Positions 21,866 to 31,075 are shown, counted from the stretch's first letter. The stretch is 64,000 nucleotides of DNA from Microbulbifer halophilus (GCF_026183675.1 NZ_JAPIVK010000003.1:130407-194406); one strand, 5' to 3'. Program-made: numbers and translations. Notes: generated by a model not told the origin, from the letters alone.

Positions 21866-21894
21866 AAAAAGCCCGGTTTTTGCCGGGCTTTTTT
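21866..21894 (+). terminator. Intrinsic terminator of rpmB-rpmG
   Basis: Stem GCCCGG / CCGGGC with loop TTTTTG, A-run before and T6 after. A second palindrome (21918-21941, arms CAAAACGGCAG) follows directly and could reinforce termination before mutM. Confidence 0.9.
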
Positions 21895-21975
21895 CATTCG
21901 GGCAGCCTTCGGCTGTGCAAAACGGCAGTCCTGCCGTTTTGTGTGGGTTGTTGTTCATCAGAAGCTGAAAGAATA

Positions 21976-22015
21976 GCTCCCCTCTCCCTCCGGGAGAGGG
22001 GTCGGGGGAGAGGGG
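21976..22015 (+). repeat. GCTCCCCTCTCCC...GGGGGAGAGGGG repeat, copy 1 (upstream of mutM)
   Basis: About 40 bases: GCTCCCCTCTCCC, then GGGAGAGGGG and GGGGGAGAGGGG. Near-identical copies on the same strand occur at 29249-29288, 32288-32326 and 52503-52541, with a variant at 32230-32265. Here it ends one base before the mutM ATG, so the repeat itself supplies the purine-rich ribosome-binding region. Confidence 0.85.
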
Positions 22016-22016
22016 C

Positions 22017-22832
22017 ATGCCGGAGCTGCCAGAAGTAGAAACCACCCGCCGCGGCCTCGGCCCGCACCTCGAGGGCCACATCGTGCGTTCGGCCACCGTG
22101 CGCCAGCGCCGGCTGCGCTGGCCGATAGATCGCGGTTTCGAGAAGCGCATCGCCGGCGCGGAGATCCTGCGCCTGGAGCGCCGCGCGAAGTACCTGTTGG
22201 TGCACACCGACAGAGGCTGTGCCATCTGGCACCTGGGCATGTCCGGCAGCCTGCGCCTGGTGGAAGCGGACTGCCCGCCCGAGAAGCACGACCACGTCGA
22301 CTGGACCCTGGATAGCGGCCTGATACTGCGCTACCGGGACCCGCGCCGTTTCGGCGCCCTGCTGTGGACCGGCGGAGACCCGGTCGCCCACGACCTGCTC
22401 AGCCACCTGGGCCCGGAACCCCTGTCGGACGATTTCCACGGCGACTACCTGTTCCAGCGCTCCCGCGGCCGCCGCCAGTCGGTGAAGACTTTCGTCATGG
22501 ACGGTCGCATCGTCGTCGGCGTCGGTAATATCTACGCCAGCGAATCCCTGTTTCTCGCCGGCATCCGCCCGCAGACACCGGCCGGTCGTATCTCCCGCGC
22601 CCGCTATTGGCGACTGGCCGACGCCATCAAGCGGGTATTGGCCCGCGCCATCGACGACGGCGGCACCACCCTGCGCGACTTTATCGGCGGCGACGGCAAG
22701 CCCGGCTACTTTGCCCAGCAGCTCAATGTCTACGGCCGCGCCGGCGACCCCTGCCCCAAGTGCGGCGCGTCGGTACGCGAGGCGGTATTGGGCCAGCGCA
22801 GCACCTTCTTTTGTAACAGGTGCCAGCGCTGA
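22017..22832 (+). CDS. mutM: Formamidopyrimidine-DNA glycosylase
   Basis: 271-residue Fpg/MutM, a base-excision repair glycosylase/AP lyase that removes 8-oxoguanine. The catalytic N-terminal proline is present ([14 protein letters not shown]), with the beta-elimination Lys in RRAKYLLV near residue 58. A helix-two-turn-helix follows, and the C-terminal zinc finger is complete: CPKCG and CNRCQ. Length matches E. coli (269). It follows rpmG, as in E. coli and many relatives. Translation appears to start one base after a dispersed repeat whose GGGGGAGAGGGG acts as the Shine-Dalgarno. Confidence 0.97.
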   Translation: MPELPEVETTRRGLGPHLEGHIVRSATVRQRRLRWPIDRGFEKRIAGAEILRLERRAKYLLVHTDRGCAIWHLGMSGSLRLVEADCPPEKHDHVDWTLDSGLILRYRDPRRFGALLWTGGDPVAHDLLSHLGPEPLSDDFHGDYLFQRSRGRRQSVKTFVMDGRIVVGVGNIYASESLFLAGIRPQTPAGRISRARYWRLADAIKRVLARAIDDGGTTLRDFIGGDGKPGYFAQQLNVYGRAGDPCPKCGASVREAVLGQRSTFFCNRCQR

Positions 22833-22960
22833 GGGCAGTGATGCAAAGCGCTGCAGGTTCCGCTTGGCAAAAAATTGTCGGCGTCGCTGAGCGGCGGTTG
22901 GGAAAATATCCTCCCGAGACTATAAATCGGATTCCGTAGCGACGATTCGGAAGTCTGCCC

Positions 22961-23056
22961 GTGATCATGATGCTGCCCTTCGTCACAGTGCTGGTATCCG
23001 CCTGGTTCGCCTGGCGCTTTTACCATATGACCGATCCCATGAACCTGTCGCTGTAG
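22961..23056 (+). CDS. Putative 31-residue single-pass membrane protein
   Basis: Small open frame from GTG 22961 (GGAAG 7 bases upstream; ATG at 22967 or 22970 are alternatives) to TAG 23054-23056. The product is almost all one hydrophobic helix (MMLPFVTVLVSAWFAWRFY), then HMTDPMNLSL. It ends 9 bases before the GTG of the DsbB-like gene, whose GGAG overlaps the small stop region, so the two could be translationally coupled. Not recognised from any family. A chance frame cannot be excluded at this length. Confidence 0.4.
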   Translation: MIMMLPFVTVLVSAWFAWRFYHMTDPMNLSL

Positions 23057-23065
23057 GAGCCGCCG

Positions 23066-23626
23066 GTGAAACTCTCCCTCGGCCGCACCGCCCCCTGCGT
23101 CAACAGCCTCGCACTGCTGGGTGTCAGCGGTATCCTCTGGTTCGCCTTCGGCTGGCAGTTGGTCCTGCAGGAACTGCCCTGCCCCCTGTGCCTGTTGCAA
23201 CGGGCCGGCTTTGCCATGGTGGGGATCGGCTTGCTGCTCAACGTCTGTTTCGGTTCCCGTCCGCTGCACTACGGTATTGTCGTCATCTCGGCGCTGGCGG
23301 GCATGGTGTCGGCGGTGCGCCAGGTGCTGCTGCATATCGCCCCGGGCGACCCGGGTTTCGGCTCGCCGTTTCTGGGCCTGCACTTCTACACCTGGGCCGC
23401 GGTGGCCTTCTTTGCGCTGTTGGTGTGGAGCGGCCTGATGCTGATGTTCGACGACATGGCGAGCGGCCCCGAGTCCGGCGGGCGGCGCAGGCCCGGCTGG
23501 CTGGGGAAGCTGGCGATAGCGGCGTTTCTCTCCATACTGCTGATCAACGCCGCGTCCACCGCCCTCGAGTGCGGTTTCGGTCCCTGCCCGGACAACCCCA
23601 CCGGGTACCAGTGGCTGCCCGGCTGA
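23066..23626 (+). CDS. DsbB-like disulfide oxidoreductase (paralogue A)
   Basis: 186-residue four-helix inner-membrane protein of the DsbB family, which reoxidises periplasmic DsbA and passes electrons to quinone. The first periplasmic pair is clear: LPCPLCLLQR near residue 38 (CxxC). A later cysteine pair is ECGFGPCP near the C-terminus, in an unusual place; classic DsbB has its second pair in the loop between TM3 and TM4, where GDPGFGSPFLGLHFYTWAAV stands here without cysteines. It may therefore be a specialised or divergent member. Start GTG 23066 follows GGAGCCGCC. A canonical dsbB is at 41335. Confidence 0.75.
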   Translation: MKLSLGRTAPCVNSLALLGVSGILWFAFGWQLVLQELPCPLCLLQRAGFAMVGIGLLLNVCFGSRPLHYGIVVISALAGMVSAVRQVLLHIAPGDPGFGSPFLGLHFYTWAAVAFFALLVWSGLMLMFDDMASGPESGGRRRPGWLGKLAIAAFLSILLINAASTALECGFGPCPDNPTGYQWLPG

Positions 23627-23683
23627 GCGGAAGCCGTTTCCTATACTGACAGCCATCGGAATCTGCACGGAGGAGTGCGCGGT

Positions 23684-24580
23684 ATGCGAGGGATCTGCTT
23701 CCTGGGTCTGTTACTGGCCGTTCTGGCGACCGGCTGCGAGCGCGGAGAGCGCAAAAGCCTGGAACGGGAGGCCGGGGCTGAGGCGCCGCAATCCGCGGTG
23801 CAGCCGGCGGAGCTGGTATTCAAAGGCGGCCATATCTACACCCCCGACGAGGCTAAGCAGATCGCACGGGCCATGGCTGTGCGCGATGGCCGTATCGTTT
23901 TTGTCGGCAGCGACGGCGATGTCGGGGCGTACATCGGTCCGGATACCCGCGTGGAAAATCTGCAGGGCAAGCTGGTGCTGCCGGGCCTTGTCGACGTCCA
24001 CGGGCACCTGCTCGCCCCCGGCGACAGGGTCGACCTGTACGCCGGTAAAAACGTGGCCGACTACCGGGAAGTGGTGGCGAAATATATTCGCGAACACCCG
24101 GACCGCCAGCTGATCGTCGGCAAGGGCTGGCGGCATACCGCCTTCGCCGGACAGCCGCCCCACAAGGGCCAGCTCGACCAGGTCAGTGACACCATTCCCA
24201 TCATTCTCTTCTCCAGCGACCACCAGAGCGTCTGGGCCAATTCCGAAGCCTTGGCCGCCGCCGGTATCAATAACGACACCCCGGACCCACCCGGCGGCGC
24301 AATCGAAAAGGACGACACCGGCCTCGCCATTGGTGTGTTGCGCGGCGACAGCGCCGTGGCGCTGGTGGGGAAAATCATTCCGGAAAAAGCCGCGCAGGAC
24401 TACCGCGCGGAAATTCGTGAAATAAAGGAGAGCGGCGGTCTGGAGACCAGTGCTTGGGCGGATTTTGTTGTGCTGGATAAAAGCGCAGCCGGGGCCGGTC
24501 TGGAAAAAATCCACCAAGCGAAAGTGCTGCGCGCCTATTACAAGGGAAAGCCGGTTTTCGATGCGAAGAATAACCGGTGA
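23684..24580 (+). pseudogene. YtcJ-type amidohydrolase lipoprotein, central catalytic region deleted in frame
   Basis: 298-residue reading frame with a lipoprotein signal (LLAVLATGC). Residues about 50-230 match the N-terminal half of the amidohydrolase-3/YtcJ family: FKGGHIYTPDE, GKLVLPGLVDVHGHL (first metal histidines) and GKGWRHTAF. Near residue 255 the sequence jumps straight to the family's C-terminal strand region (ADFVVLDKS, YYKGKPVFD). Full-length relatives are about 550-600 residues, so roughly 250 residues with the remaining metal ligands are missing. Activity is unlikely. ATG 23684 is preferred over GTG 23675 because of GGAGG spacing. The frame remains open, so a recent deletion is inferred. 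Confidence 0.75.
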
Positions 24581-24634
24581 AATTGAACGCGGCGTAGATT
24601 GGAGTGAGCGCCGCGAAGTCCAACAGCTGCCCTG

Positions 24635-24961
24635 TCAGGCCGCGGAAGTCAGCTTCAGCCCCGCAATCCCCATCACAATCAACCCGATGCAGAAAAGCCT
24701 GGGCAGCGCCGTGGATTCGGAAAAAAGCACAATACCGAGAATCGCCGTACCCACGGTGCCGATCCCGGTCCACACCGCATAGCCGGTGCCCACGGGAATC
24801 GCCTTCAGGGCCTGGGCGAGAAAATAGAAACTGGCGATCATCGCCAGTATCGTCAAAACGCTCGGCAGCGGCCGGGTAAAACCCTGGGTGTACTTGAGTC
24901 CCAGGGCCCAGCCGATCTCCAGAAGGCCGGCGACGGTCAGTAGGAACCACGGACTGGTCAT
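24635..24961 (-). CDS. sugE: SMR family guanidinium exporter (SugE/Gdx type)
   Basis: 108-residue four-TM small multidrug resistance protein. LLEIGWALGLKYTQGF holds the essential membrane Glu, and PVGTGYAVWTGIGTVG marks the Gdx/SugE subgroup, which exports guanidinium in exchange for protons, rather than the promiscuous EmrE group. It most likely works as an antiparallel homodimer. It lies 12 bases after ggt on the same strand, so it is probably transcribed with it. No guanidine riboswitch is possible in that tiny gap and I saw none before ggt. Confidence 0.9.
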   Translation of the reverse strand: MTSPWFLLTVAGLLEIGWALGLKYTQGFTRPLPSVLTILAMIASFYFLAQALKAIPVGTGYAVWTGIGTVGTAILGIVLFSESTALPRLFCIGLIVMGIAGLKLTSAA

Positions 24962-24973
24962 TGTCTGCCCCGT

Positions 24974-26701
24974 TTATTTGCCCAGCGCACTGCCCTCGCG
25001 GCGCGGGTCGGCGCCGCCGCGCAGCTCGCCGTCGATCAGCGCAATGGCGTGAATGCCGCTGTTCAGGTCCCGCTCTACAACCCGGTGGCCGAGTTTTCCC
25101 AGTTGCGCCACCGTATCCGCGGAGAAGTGGCCCGGTTCCAGTTCCACCCGACGGCCGATGGCGCCGATATTGCCCGCGGCAACGGCGTCTTCAATCGGCA
25201 TACCCAGCCCCAGGTGGTAGAGAATGGTGCGCGCGGTGTAGTCGATAATGCGCGAGCCGCCGGGGGAGCCCACCAGCAGGCGCATCTCCTTGTCCGTATC
25301 GAAGACGATGGTGGGCGACATGGAGGAGCGCGGCCGCTTGCCCGGCTGGATGCGGTTGGCCACCAGCGAGCCCTTGGCGTCTTTCGGTGTGAAAGAGAAG
25401 TCCGTCAACTGGTTGTTGAGCAGGAAGCCCTTCACGAGCAGCCGCGAGCCGAAACCGGTCTCGATACTGGTAGTCATGCTGACGCCGTTGCCGTAGCGGT
25501 CGACGATCGACAGGTGGCTGGTGTTGGGCATTTCCGGCGAGGCCGCCTCCAGGCGCGGCTCGTCGAAAGACTGCGGTTCGCCGGCGACGGCTTGTGTGGC
25601 GCGCTCGGAATCGATCAACTGGGCGCGCCGCGCCAGGTACTGGGGCGCGACCATGGCCTGGCTGGGGACGCTGACAAAGTCCGCATCTGCGGAATAGGTA
25701 TTGCGATCGGCGAAGGCCAGTTCCGAGGCCTCGCTGAACAGGTGGGTGAGGCGGCTGCCGCCGGCTTCGTATTCCGCCAGCGGAAACTCGCCCAGCATGC
25801 CCAGGATGGCGCCCACGGTGGTGCCGCCGGAAGACGGCGCATCGGCGCCGCAGACGCGATAGGTCAGGAAGATACTGCAGATGGGGTCACGCACCCTGGC
25901 TTCATAGCCGGCCATATCCTCCAGTGTCATGACACCGGGGTTCTGCGGGTCTTCGCGCACTGCCTCCACCAGCGCCTCGGCAATCGGGCCGCGGTAGAAG
26001 GCGTCGGCCCCCTCCTCTGCAATGGTGCGCAGCGTGTCCGCGTACTCGGGGTTTTCCAGCCGGTGGCCCACCGGCAGCGGCTCGCCGTCCTCGCCGAAAA
26101 AGTAACCGGCGATGGCCGGGCGCGCATCCACCTGCGGCAGCCTTTCGAGCAACTGGTGCAGACGCGGCGAGACGCGGAAACCGTTTTCGGCCAGTTCGAT
26201 AGCGGGCTGGAAGAGTGTTGCCCAGGGCAGTTTGCCGTCGCGTTCGTGGGCCAGTTCCAGCATGCGCAGTACGCCGGGCACGCCCACGGAATAACCGCCG
26301 ATCACGGCCTCGAAAAACGAGCGCGGCTGGCCGTCGTGCAGGAAGTAGTTTTCGTCCACGCCCGACGGCGCGGTTTCGCGACCGTCGTAGTATTGCAGTT
26401 CGCCGTCGTCGGCGCGGTAACTCAGCATAAAGGCGCCGCCGCCGATACCGGACGACTGCGGTTCCACCAGGCCGAGCACCAGTTGCGCGGCGATGGCCGC
26501 ATCCACGGCGGTGCCGCCGCGGGCGAGTATCTTTTCCGCGGCGCGGCTGGCGTGGGGGTTGGCGGTGACCGCCATAGCGTCCCGCGCGGTGGCGGATTTG
26601 ACTTCGGTCCGGCCGGTGGCCACTTCCGGCTGGACTTCCTGCTGCGCCAGGGCAAGCGGTGCGGTGGACAGGGTGAGGAGGGCGAGAATCAGATAACGCA
26701 C
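24974..26701 (-). CDS. ggt: Gamma-glutamyltranspeptidase
   Basis: 575-residue periplasmic gamma-glutamyltransferase that hydrolyses or transfers the gamma-glutamyl group of glutathione. A Sec signal (LILALLTLSTAPLALAQ) is present. The proenzyme processing site is visible: PNTSHLSIVD, with catalytic Thr394 that becomes the new N-terminus of the small subunit. SSGIGGGAFML near 83 and DGRETAP near 106 (substrate Arg) are conserved. GSPGGSRIIDYT near the C-terminus provides oxyanion-hole glycines. With gshA at 42551 it links to glutathione turnover. The SMR gene follows 12 bases downstream. Confidence 0.94.
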   Translation of the reverse strand: MRYLILALLTLSTAPLALAQQEVQPEVATGRTEVKSATARDAMAVTANPHASRAAEKILARGGTAVDAAIAAQLVLGLVEPQSSGIGGGAFMLSYRADDGELQYYDGRETAPSGVDENYFLHDGQPRSFFEAVIGGYSVGVPGVLRMLELAHERDGKLPWATLFQPAIELAENGFRVSPRLHQLLERLPQVDARPAIAGYFFGEDGEPLPVGHRLENPEYADTLRTIAEEGADAFYRGPIAEALVEAVREDPQNPGVMTLEDMAGYEARVRDPICSIFLTYRVCGADAPSSGGTTVGAILGMLGEFPLAEYEAGGSRLTHLFSEASELAFADRNTYSADADFVSVPSQAMVAPQYLARRAQLIDSERATQAVAGEPQSFDEPRLEAASPEMPNTSHLSIVDRYGNGVSMTTSIETGFGSRLLVKGFLLNNQLTDFSFTPKDAKGSLVANRIQPGKRPRSSMSPTIVFDTDKEMRLLVGSPGGSRIIDYTARTILYHLGLGMPIEDAVAAGNIGAIGRRVELEPGHFSADTVAQLGKLGHRVVERDLNSGIHAIALIDGELRGGADPRREGSALGK

Positions 26702-26795
26702 GAGAAACTCCGCGGACGGTAAAAGTCCGGCCGAGTGTACCAGAAAGCGCGGGAGAGGCCGGCCGCCGTGCGGCGACCGGAGGGCGCGGGGCCCA

Positions 26796-27278
<483 letters not shown>

Positions 27279-27349
27279 TCAGTTTTCCGAGCGGGCCGTG
27301 GGGAAACGCATGGTAAACAATTTGTCCCACCGGCTCAAAACAGTGCGAT

Positions 27350-27943
27350 TCACGCACCTGTCTGGGGATCGACGCGGAATAGCCGCATTTGCACCTGCCC
27401 CGCCCGCTTGTCCTTCTCCAGATGCCAGCCGTCGGGCGTCGGCAGGGTCGTATCGCGCGGCGTTTCCACATAGACCCGTGTGCCTTTGCGGAGATGCGGG
27501 GCCAGTGCCTCCAAAGTCTGTCGCCAGAGATCGGCGGCAAAGGGCGGATCCACGAAGACGATATCGAAAGGCTCGCGCTCCGCGGCGAGAAAGTCCGCCG
27601 CACTGCTGTGGTGCACGCGGGCGTTGTCCGCCTGCAGCAGTTGCAGCTGGTCCCGCAGTGTCTGCGCCGCGCGCCGGTTCAGTTCGACAAAGTCGACCTG
27701 CCCCGCACCGCGCGACAGCGCTTCCAGCCCCAGTGCGCCGGAACCGGCGAACAGGTCCAGGCAGCGGGCGCCCGGCAGCTGGAACTGCAGCCAGTTGAAC
27801 AGGGTTTCGCGCAGCCGGTCGCCGGTGGGCCGCAGGCCCTCCACGGTGGCGAACTGCAGCCGCCGACCGCGCCAGCGGCCGCCGATAATGCGCAGCCGGG
27901 ATGGGGGCTGCGGGGTCGATTTGCGCGGGGAACGTCGGGTCAA
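27350..27943 (-). CDS. rsmD: 16S rRNA (guanine966-N2)-methyltransferase
   Basis: 197-residue SAM-dependent methyltransferase that modifies G966 of 16S rRNA in the assembled 30S subunit. Segments seen are RIIGGRWRGRRL, RPTGDRLRETLFNWL, the SAM motif LDLFAGSGALGLEALSRGA and the catalytic VFVDPPF (DPPF for NPPY). TTG 27943 gives the expected length (E. coli 198) and is preceded by CAGAGAGAAAACC. The frame is open much further upstream, but that part is the antisense of ftsY. It is divergent from ftsY, as in E. coli. Confidence 0.93.
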   Translation of the reverse strand: MTRRSPRKSTPQPPSRLRIIGGRWRGRRLQFATVEGLRPTGDRLRETLFNWLQFQLPGARCLDLFAGSGALGLEALSRGAGQVDFVELNRRAAQTLRDQLQLLQADNARVHHSSAADFLAAEREPFDIVFVDPPFAADLWRQTLEALAPHLRKGTRVYVETPRDTTLPTPDGWHLEKDKRAGQVQMRLFRVDPQTGA

Positions 27944-28040
27944 GGTTTTCTCTCTGCAGTTGTTCGAGGTTCTGGCTGCCCGGGAGGTCGGGCGTGCTAA
28001 GATTAGCGCCTTTCTGCCAGCGGTACACTCGGACCCATTC

Positions 28041-29195
28041 ATGATCTTTGACTTCCTGCGAAAAAAGAAGCCCAGGCCCGACGAGGCCGAATCCGAACAG
28101 TCACCCGCGACCGAAGAGCGGGTGGCCGGGGTTGCGGAAGAAACACCCGCGGCCCCGGAGACCGGCGGTGCACCGGTCGACAGCGGTTCCGGGGCGGCGG
28201 CCGAAGCGGAACCCGAGCCGGCTGCCGAATCCGAAAAGTTGGTTGAGAAAGCGCCTGCGGAGAAAAAAGGGGGCTTCTTCGCCCGTATCCGCCGCGGCCT
28301 CAGCCGCACCAGCGGCCAGTTCGCCGAGGGCATGGGCAACCTGTTCCTGGGCGCCAAGGAGATCGACGAGGACCTGCTGGAGGAGCTGGAGACCCAGTTG
28401 CTGATGGCGGACGTGGGCGTCGAGGCCACCACCGAGATCGTCGACCGCCTCACCGAGCGCGTCTCGCGCCGCGAGCTGGCGGACGGCGATGCGCTCTACC
28501 GGGCGCTGCAGGAGGAACTGGCGGATCTGCTGGACAAGGTGGAGGAGCCGCTCGAGATCGACAGCGGCAGGAAACCTTTCGTGATCCTGGTGGTGGGCGT
28601 CAACGGCGTGGGCAAGACCACCACCATCGGCAAGCTGGCGCACCGCCTGATGGGCGAGGGTAAATCGGTCATGCTGGCCGCCGGCGACACCTTCCGCGCG
28701 GCGGCGGTGGAGCAGTTGCAGGTCTGGGGCGAGCGCCACGATGTGCCGGTGGTGGCCCAGCACACCGGTGCCGACAGCGCCTCGGTGATCTTCGACGCGG
28801 TGCAGTCGGCCCAGTCCCGCGGTGTCGATGTGGTGATCGCCGATACTGCCGGGCGCCTGCACACCAAGTCGAACCTGATGGAGGAGCTGTCCAAGGTGCG
28901 CCGGGTGATGGGCAAGCTGGACCCGAGTGCGCCCCACGAGGTGCTGCTGGTACTGGATGCCGGCACCGGCCAGAACGCCACCAGCCAGGCGGAACAGTTC
29001 CGCGAGTCCGCCGGCGTCAGCGGCCTGGTACTGACCAAGCTGGACGGCACCGCGAAGGGCGGTGTGATCTTTGCCCTGGCGCGGCGCTTCGGTATTCCGG
29101 TACGCTTTGTCGGGGTCGGCGAACAGGCAGAAGACCTGCAGCCGTTCGTCGCCCGCGACTATGTCGCCGCGCTGTTCGACCGCGACAGTGCCTGA
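28041..29195 (+). CDS. ftsY: Signal recognition particle receptor FtsY
   Basis: 384-residue SRP receptor GTPase that docks ribosome-SRP complexes at the inner membrane. An acidic, Glu/Pro/Ala-rich A domain (about residues 15-80) precedes the NG domain. G motifs are visible: VGVNGVGKTTTIGKLAHRL, DTFRAAAVEQL, DTAGRLHTKSNLMEEL, TKLDGTAKGG. The ATG at 28041 starts MIFDFLRKKK, a membrane-binding basic start. ftsE and ftsX follow on the same strand after a 146-base gap containing a dispersed repeat, so the cluster may be split into two transcripts. Confidence 0.97.
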   Translation: MIFDFLRKKKPRPDEAESEQSPATEERVAGVAEETPAAPETGGAPVDSGSGAAAEAEPEPAAESEKLVEKAPAEKKGGFFARIRRGLSRTSGQFAEGMGNLFLGAKEIDEDLLEELETQLLMADVGVEATTEIVDRLTERVSRRELADGDALYRALQEELADLLDKVEEPLEIDSGRKPFVILVVGVNGVGKTTTIGKLAHRLMGEGKSVMLAAGDTFRAAAVEQLQVWGERHDVPVVAQHTGADSASVIFDAVQSAQSRGVDVVIADTAGRLHTKSNLMEELSKVRRVMGKLDPSAPHEVLLVLDAGTGQNATSQAEQFRESAGVSGLVLTKLDGTAKGGVIFALARRFGIPVRFVGVGEQAEDLQPFVARDYVAALFDRDSA

Positions 29196-29248
29196 GCTTC
29201 CCCTCACGGCCTAGAGGGTCCAGGGCGCCGCCGAACTTCAAAGTTAAA

Positions 29249-29288
29249 GCTCCCCTCTCCCACCGGGAGAGGGGCCGGGGGAGAGGGC
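29249..29288 (+). repeat. GCTCCCCTCTCCC...GGGGGAGAGGG repeat, copy 2 (upstream of ftsE)
   Basis: Same 40-base repeat as before mutM, same strand, 53 bases upstream of the ftsE start. Its inner part can fold as a short hairpin (CTCTCCC / GGGAGAG). Confidence 0.85.
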
Positions 29289-29341
29289 GTCATCCGCCCC
29301 TCCCAGACAAGAACAATAACCGCCCATGACCACCTTCGCCC

Positions 29342-30028
29342 ATGATTACGTTTGACAGCGTCAACAAACGCTACGAATCCGGCCAGGACGCCCTGGCGCG
29401 CGTCAGCCTGGAGATCGAGCGCGGCGAGCTGGTGTTCCTCACCGGGCACTCGGGCGCCGGCAAGAGCACCCTGCTGAAACTGCTCACCGCCATCGAGCGC
29501 CCCACCCGCGGCAGCATCCTGGTGGCGGGCCAGAACCTGAACCGGCTGCGCAACGGCCAGATTCCCTACTACCGCCGCAACTTGGGTATCGTCTTCCAGA
29601 ACCACCAGCTGTTGTTCGATCGCAGCGTCTACGACAACGTCGCCCTGCCGCTGTCCGTTTCCGGCTGCAACAAGCGCGAGGTGGGTCGCCGGGTGCGCGC
29701 GGCGCTGGACAAGGTGGGCCTGCTGCACAAGGAGCGCCAGAACCCGATCGTGCTGTCCGGCGGCGAGCAGCAGCGGGTGGGCATCGCCCGCGCGGTAGTC
29801 AACAAGCCGGCGGTGCTGGTGGCTGACGAGCCCACCGGCAACCTGGACCCGCAGCTGTCGGCGGAGATCATGCAGCTGTTTTCCGATTTCAACGCCGTGG
29901 GAGTGACGGTAATGGTGGCCAGCCACGACCTGGAGCTGGTCGCGCGCATGAAACGCCGCGTGCTGACACTGCAGGCGGGCCAATTGATCTACGACGGGAT
30001 TCCGAGCCGTGAAGCAGCCTACCCGTAG
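29342..30028 (+). CDS. ftsE: Cell division ATP-binding protein FtsE
   Basis: 228-residue ABC ATPase that with FtsX forms a divisome complex activating septal murein hydrolases through periplasmic partners. Walker A GHSGAGKST near residue 37, Q-loop VFQNHQLL, signature LSGGEQQR and Walker B VLVADEPTGN are intact. ATG 29342 starts MITFDSVNKRYESG. It overlaps ftsX by 20 bases, indicating translational coupling. Confidence 0.97.
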   Translation: MITFDSVNKRYESGQDALARVSLEIERGELVFLTGHSGAGKSTLLKLLTAIERPTRGSILVAGQNLNRLRNGQIPYYRRNLGIVFQNHQLLFDRSVYDNVALPLSVSGCNKREVGRRVRAALDKVGLLHKERQNPIVLSGGEQQRVGIARAVVNKPAVLVADEPTGNLDPQLSAEIMQLFSDFNAVGVTVMVASHDLELVARMKRRVLTLQAGQLIYDGIPSREAAYP

Positions 30029-31034
30029 CACCAGTGCCAGCCGGTCCCGCCGGACGCAGCGGCCGGAGCCGAAAGCCCAGCGCAGCACCGGCGCCATCGC
30101 CGCGCGCACCGGCCTCGGCGACCGCTGGCACGCCTGGGTCGGCCACCACCGGGAGATGGCCGGCGAGGCCCTGCGGCGCTTCTTCGCCACCCCCCTGGCC
30201 AGCGGCATGACCGCGCTGGTGATCGCCATTGCCCTGGCGCTGCCGACGGCGCTGCAACTGGGGCTGGTGAATTTCCAGCGCGCCCTGGCCGGCTGGGACG
30301 GCCAGCCGCAGATCTCCGTGTTCCTGCACAAGGAGGCGCGCGAGTCCGCGGTGGACTCCTTCACCGAGGAGCTGCGCGCGGACGCCGACGTTGCCGAGGT
30401 CACTTACATCTCGCCCGAGGAGGCACTGGAAGAGTTTCAGCAGAGCTCCGGCCTCGGCGATGCCATGATGGGGCTGGACAACAATCCCCTGCCGGCGGTC
30501 CTGCTGCTGCGACCGCAGAATACCGACCGGGAGCACCTGCAGGCACTGGCGCAGCGGCTGCGCGACAGCGCCATGACCGACGCGGTGGTGCTGGATATGG
30601 CCTGGGTACAGCGACTGGCGCAGCTCACCGAGCTGGGACAGCGCCTGTCCGCCGGTCTGGCGGTACTGCTGGCAATGGGGGTGCTGCTGGTGGTGGTGAA
30701 CACGATACGCCTGCATATCGAGAACCGCCGCGAGGAGATACTGGTGGTGAAACTGGTGGGCGCCACCGACGCCTTCGTGCGCCGGCCCTTCCTGTACAGC
30801 GGCCTCTGCTACGGCTTTTTCGGCGGCCTGCTGGCGTGGCTGCTGGTGGCCGCCGGCGTGGCGCTGCTGTCCGGCCCGGTGGCCGGCCTGTCCTCCTCCT
30901 ACGGCAGCGGCTACGCGCTGCGCGGCCCCGGATTCCCCTATCTGCTGGCGCTCACCGCCGGCGCCGCGCTGCTGGGCCTGGTCGGTGCCTGGCTGGCGGT
31001 GGCGCGGCATATCCGGGCCATAGAACCGCGCTGA
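30009..31034 (+). CDS. ftsX: Cell division permease-like protein FtsX
   Basis: 341-residue four-TM partner of FtsE. A basic cytosolic N-terminus (residues 1-60) is followed by TM1 (TALVIAIALALPTALQLGL), a large periplasmic loop with FLHKEA and ISPEEALEEFQ that recruits amidase activators, and three C-terminal TM helices including LSAGLAVLLAMGVLLVVVNT. GTG 30009 lies inside the 3' end of ftsE, so the stop of ftsE is within this gene. Length is close to E. coli FtsX (352). Confidence 0.95.
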   Translation: MKQPTRSTSASRSRRTQRPEPKAQRSTGAIAARTGLGDRWHAWVGHHREMAGEALRRFFATPLASGMTALVIAIALALPTALQLGLVNFQRALAGWDGQPQISVFLHKEARESAVDSFTEELRADADVAEVTYISPEEALEEFQQSSGLGDAMMGLDNNPLPAVLLLRPQNTDREHLQALAQRLRDSAMTDAVVLDMAWVQRLAQLTELGQRLSAGLAVLLAMGVLLVVVNTIRLHIENRREEILVVKLVGATDAFVRRPFLYSGLCYGFFGGLLAWLLVAAGVALLSGPVAGLSSSYGSGYALRGPGFPYLLALTAGAALLGLVGAWLAVARHIRAIEPR

Positions 31035-31075
31035 CCCATTGGTCGCGTAAAGTTGCGTAAAGCGGTCGCAGTCGC

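Noticed and set aside
24962-24973. Guanidine riboswitch before the SMR gene
   Set aside because: Only 12 bases lie between ggt and the SMR gene.
25049-26722. 557-codon plus-strand frame antisense to ggt
   Set aside because: Shadow frame from GC-rich third positions; ggt is intact on the other strand.
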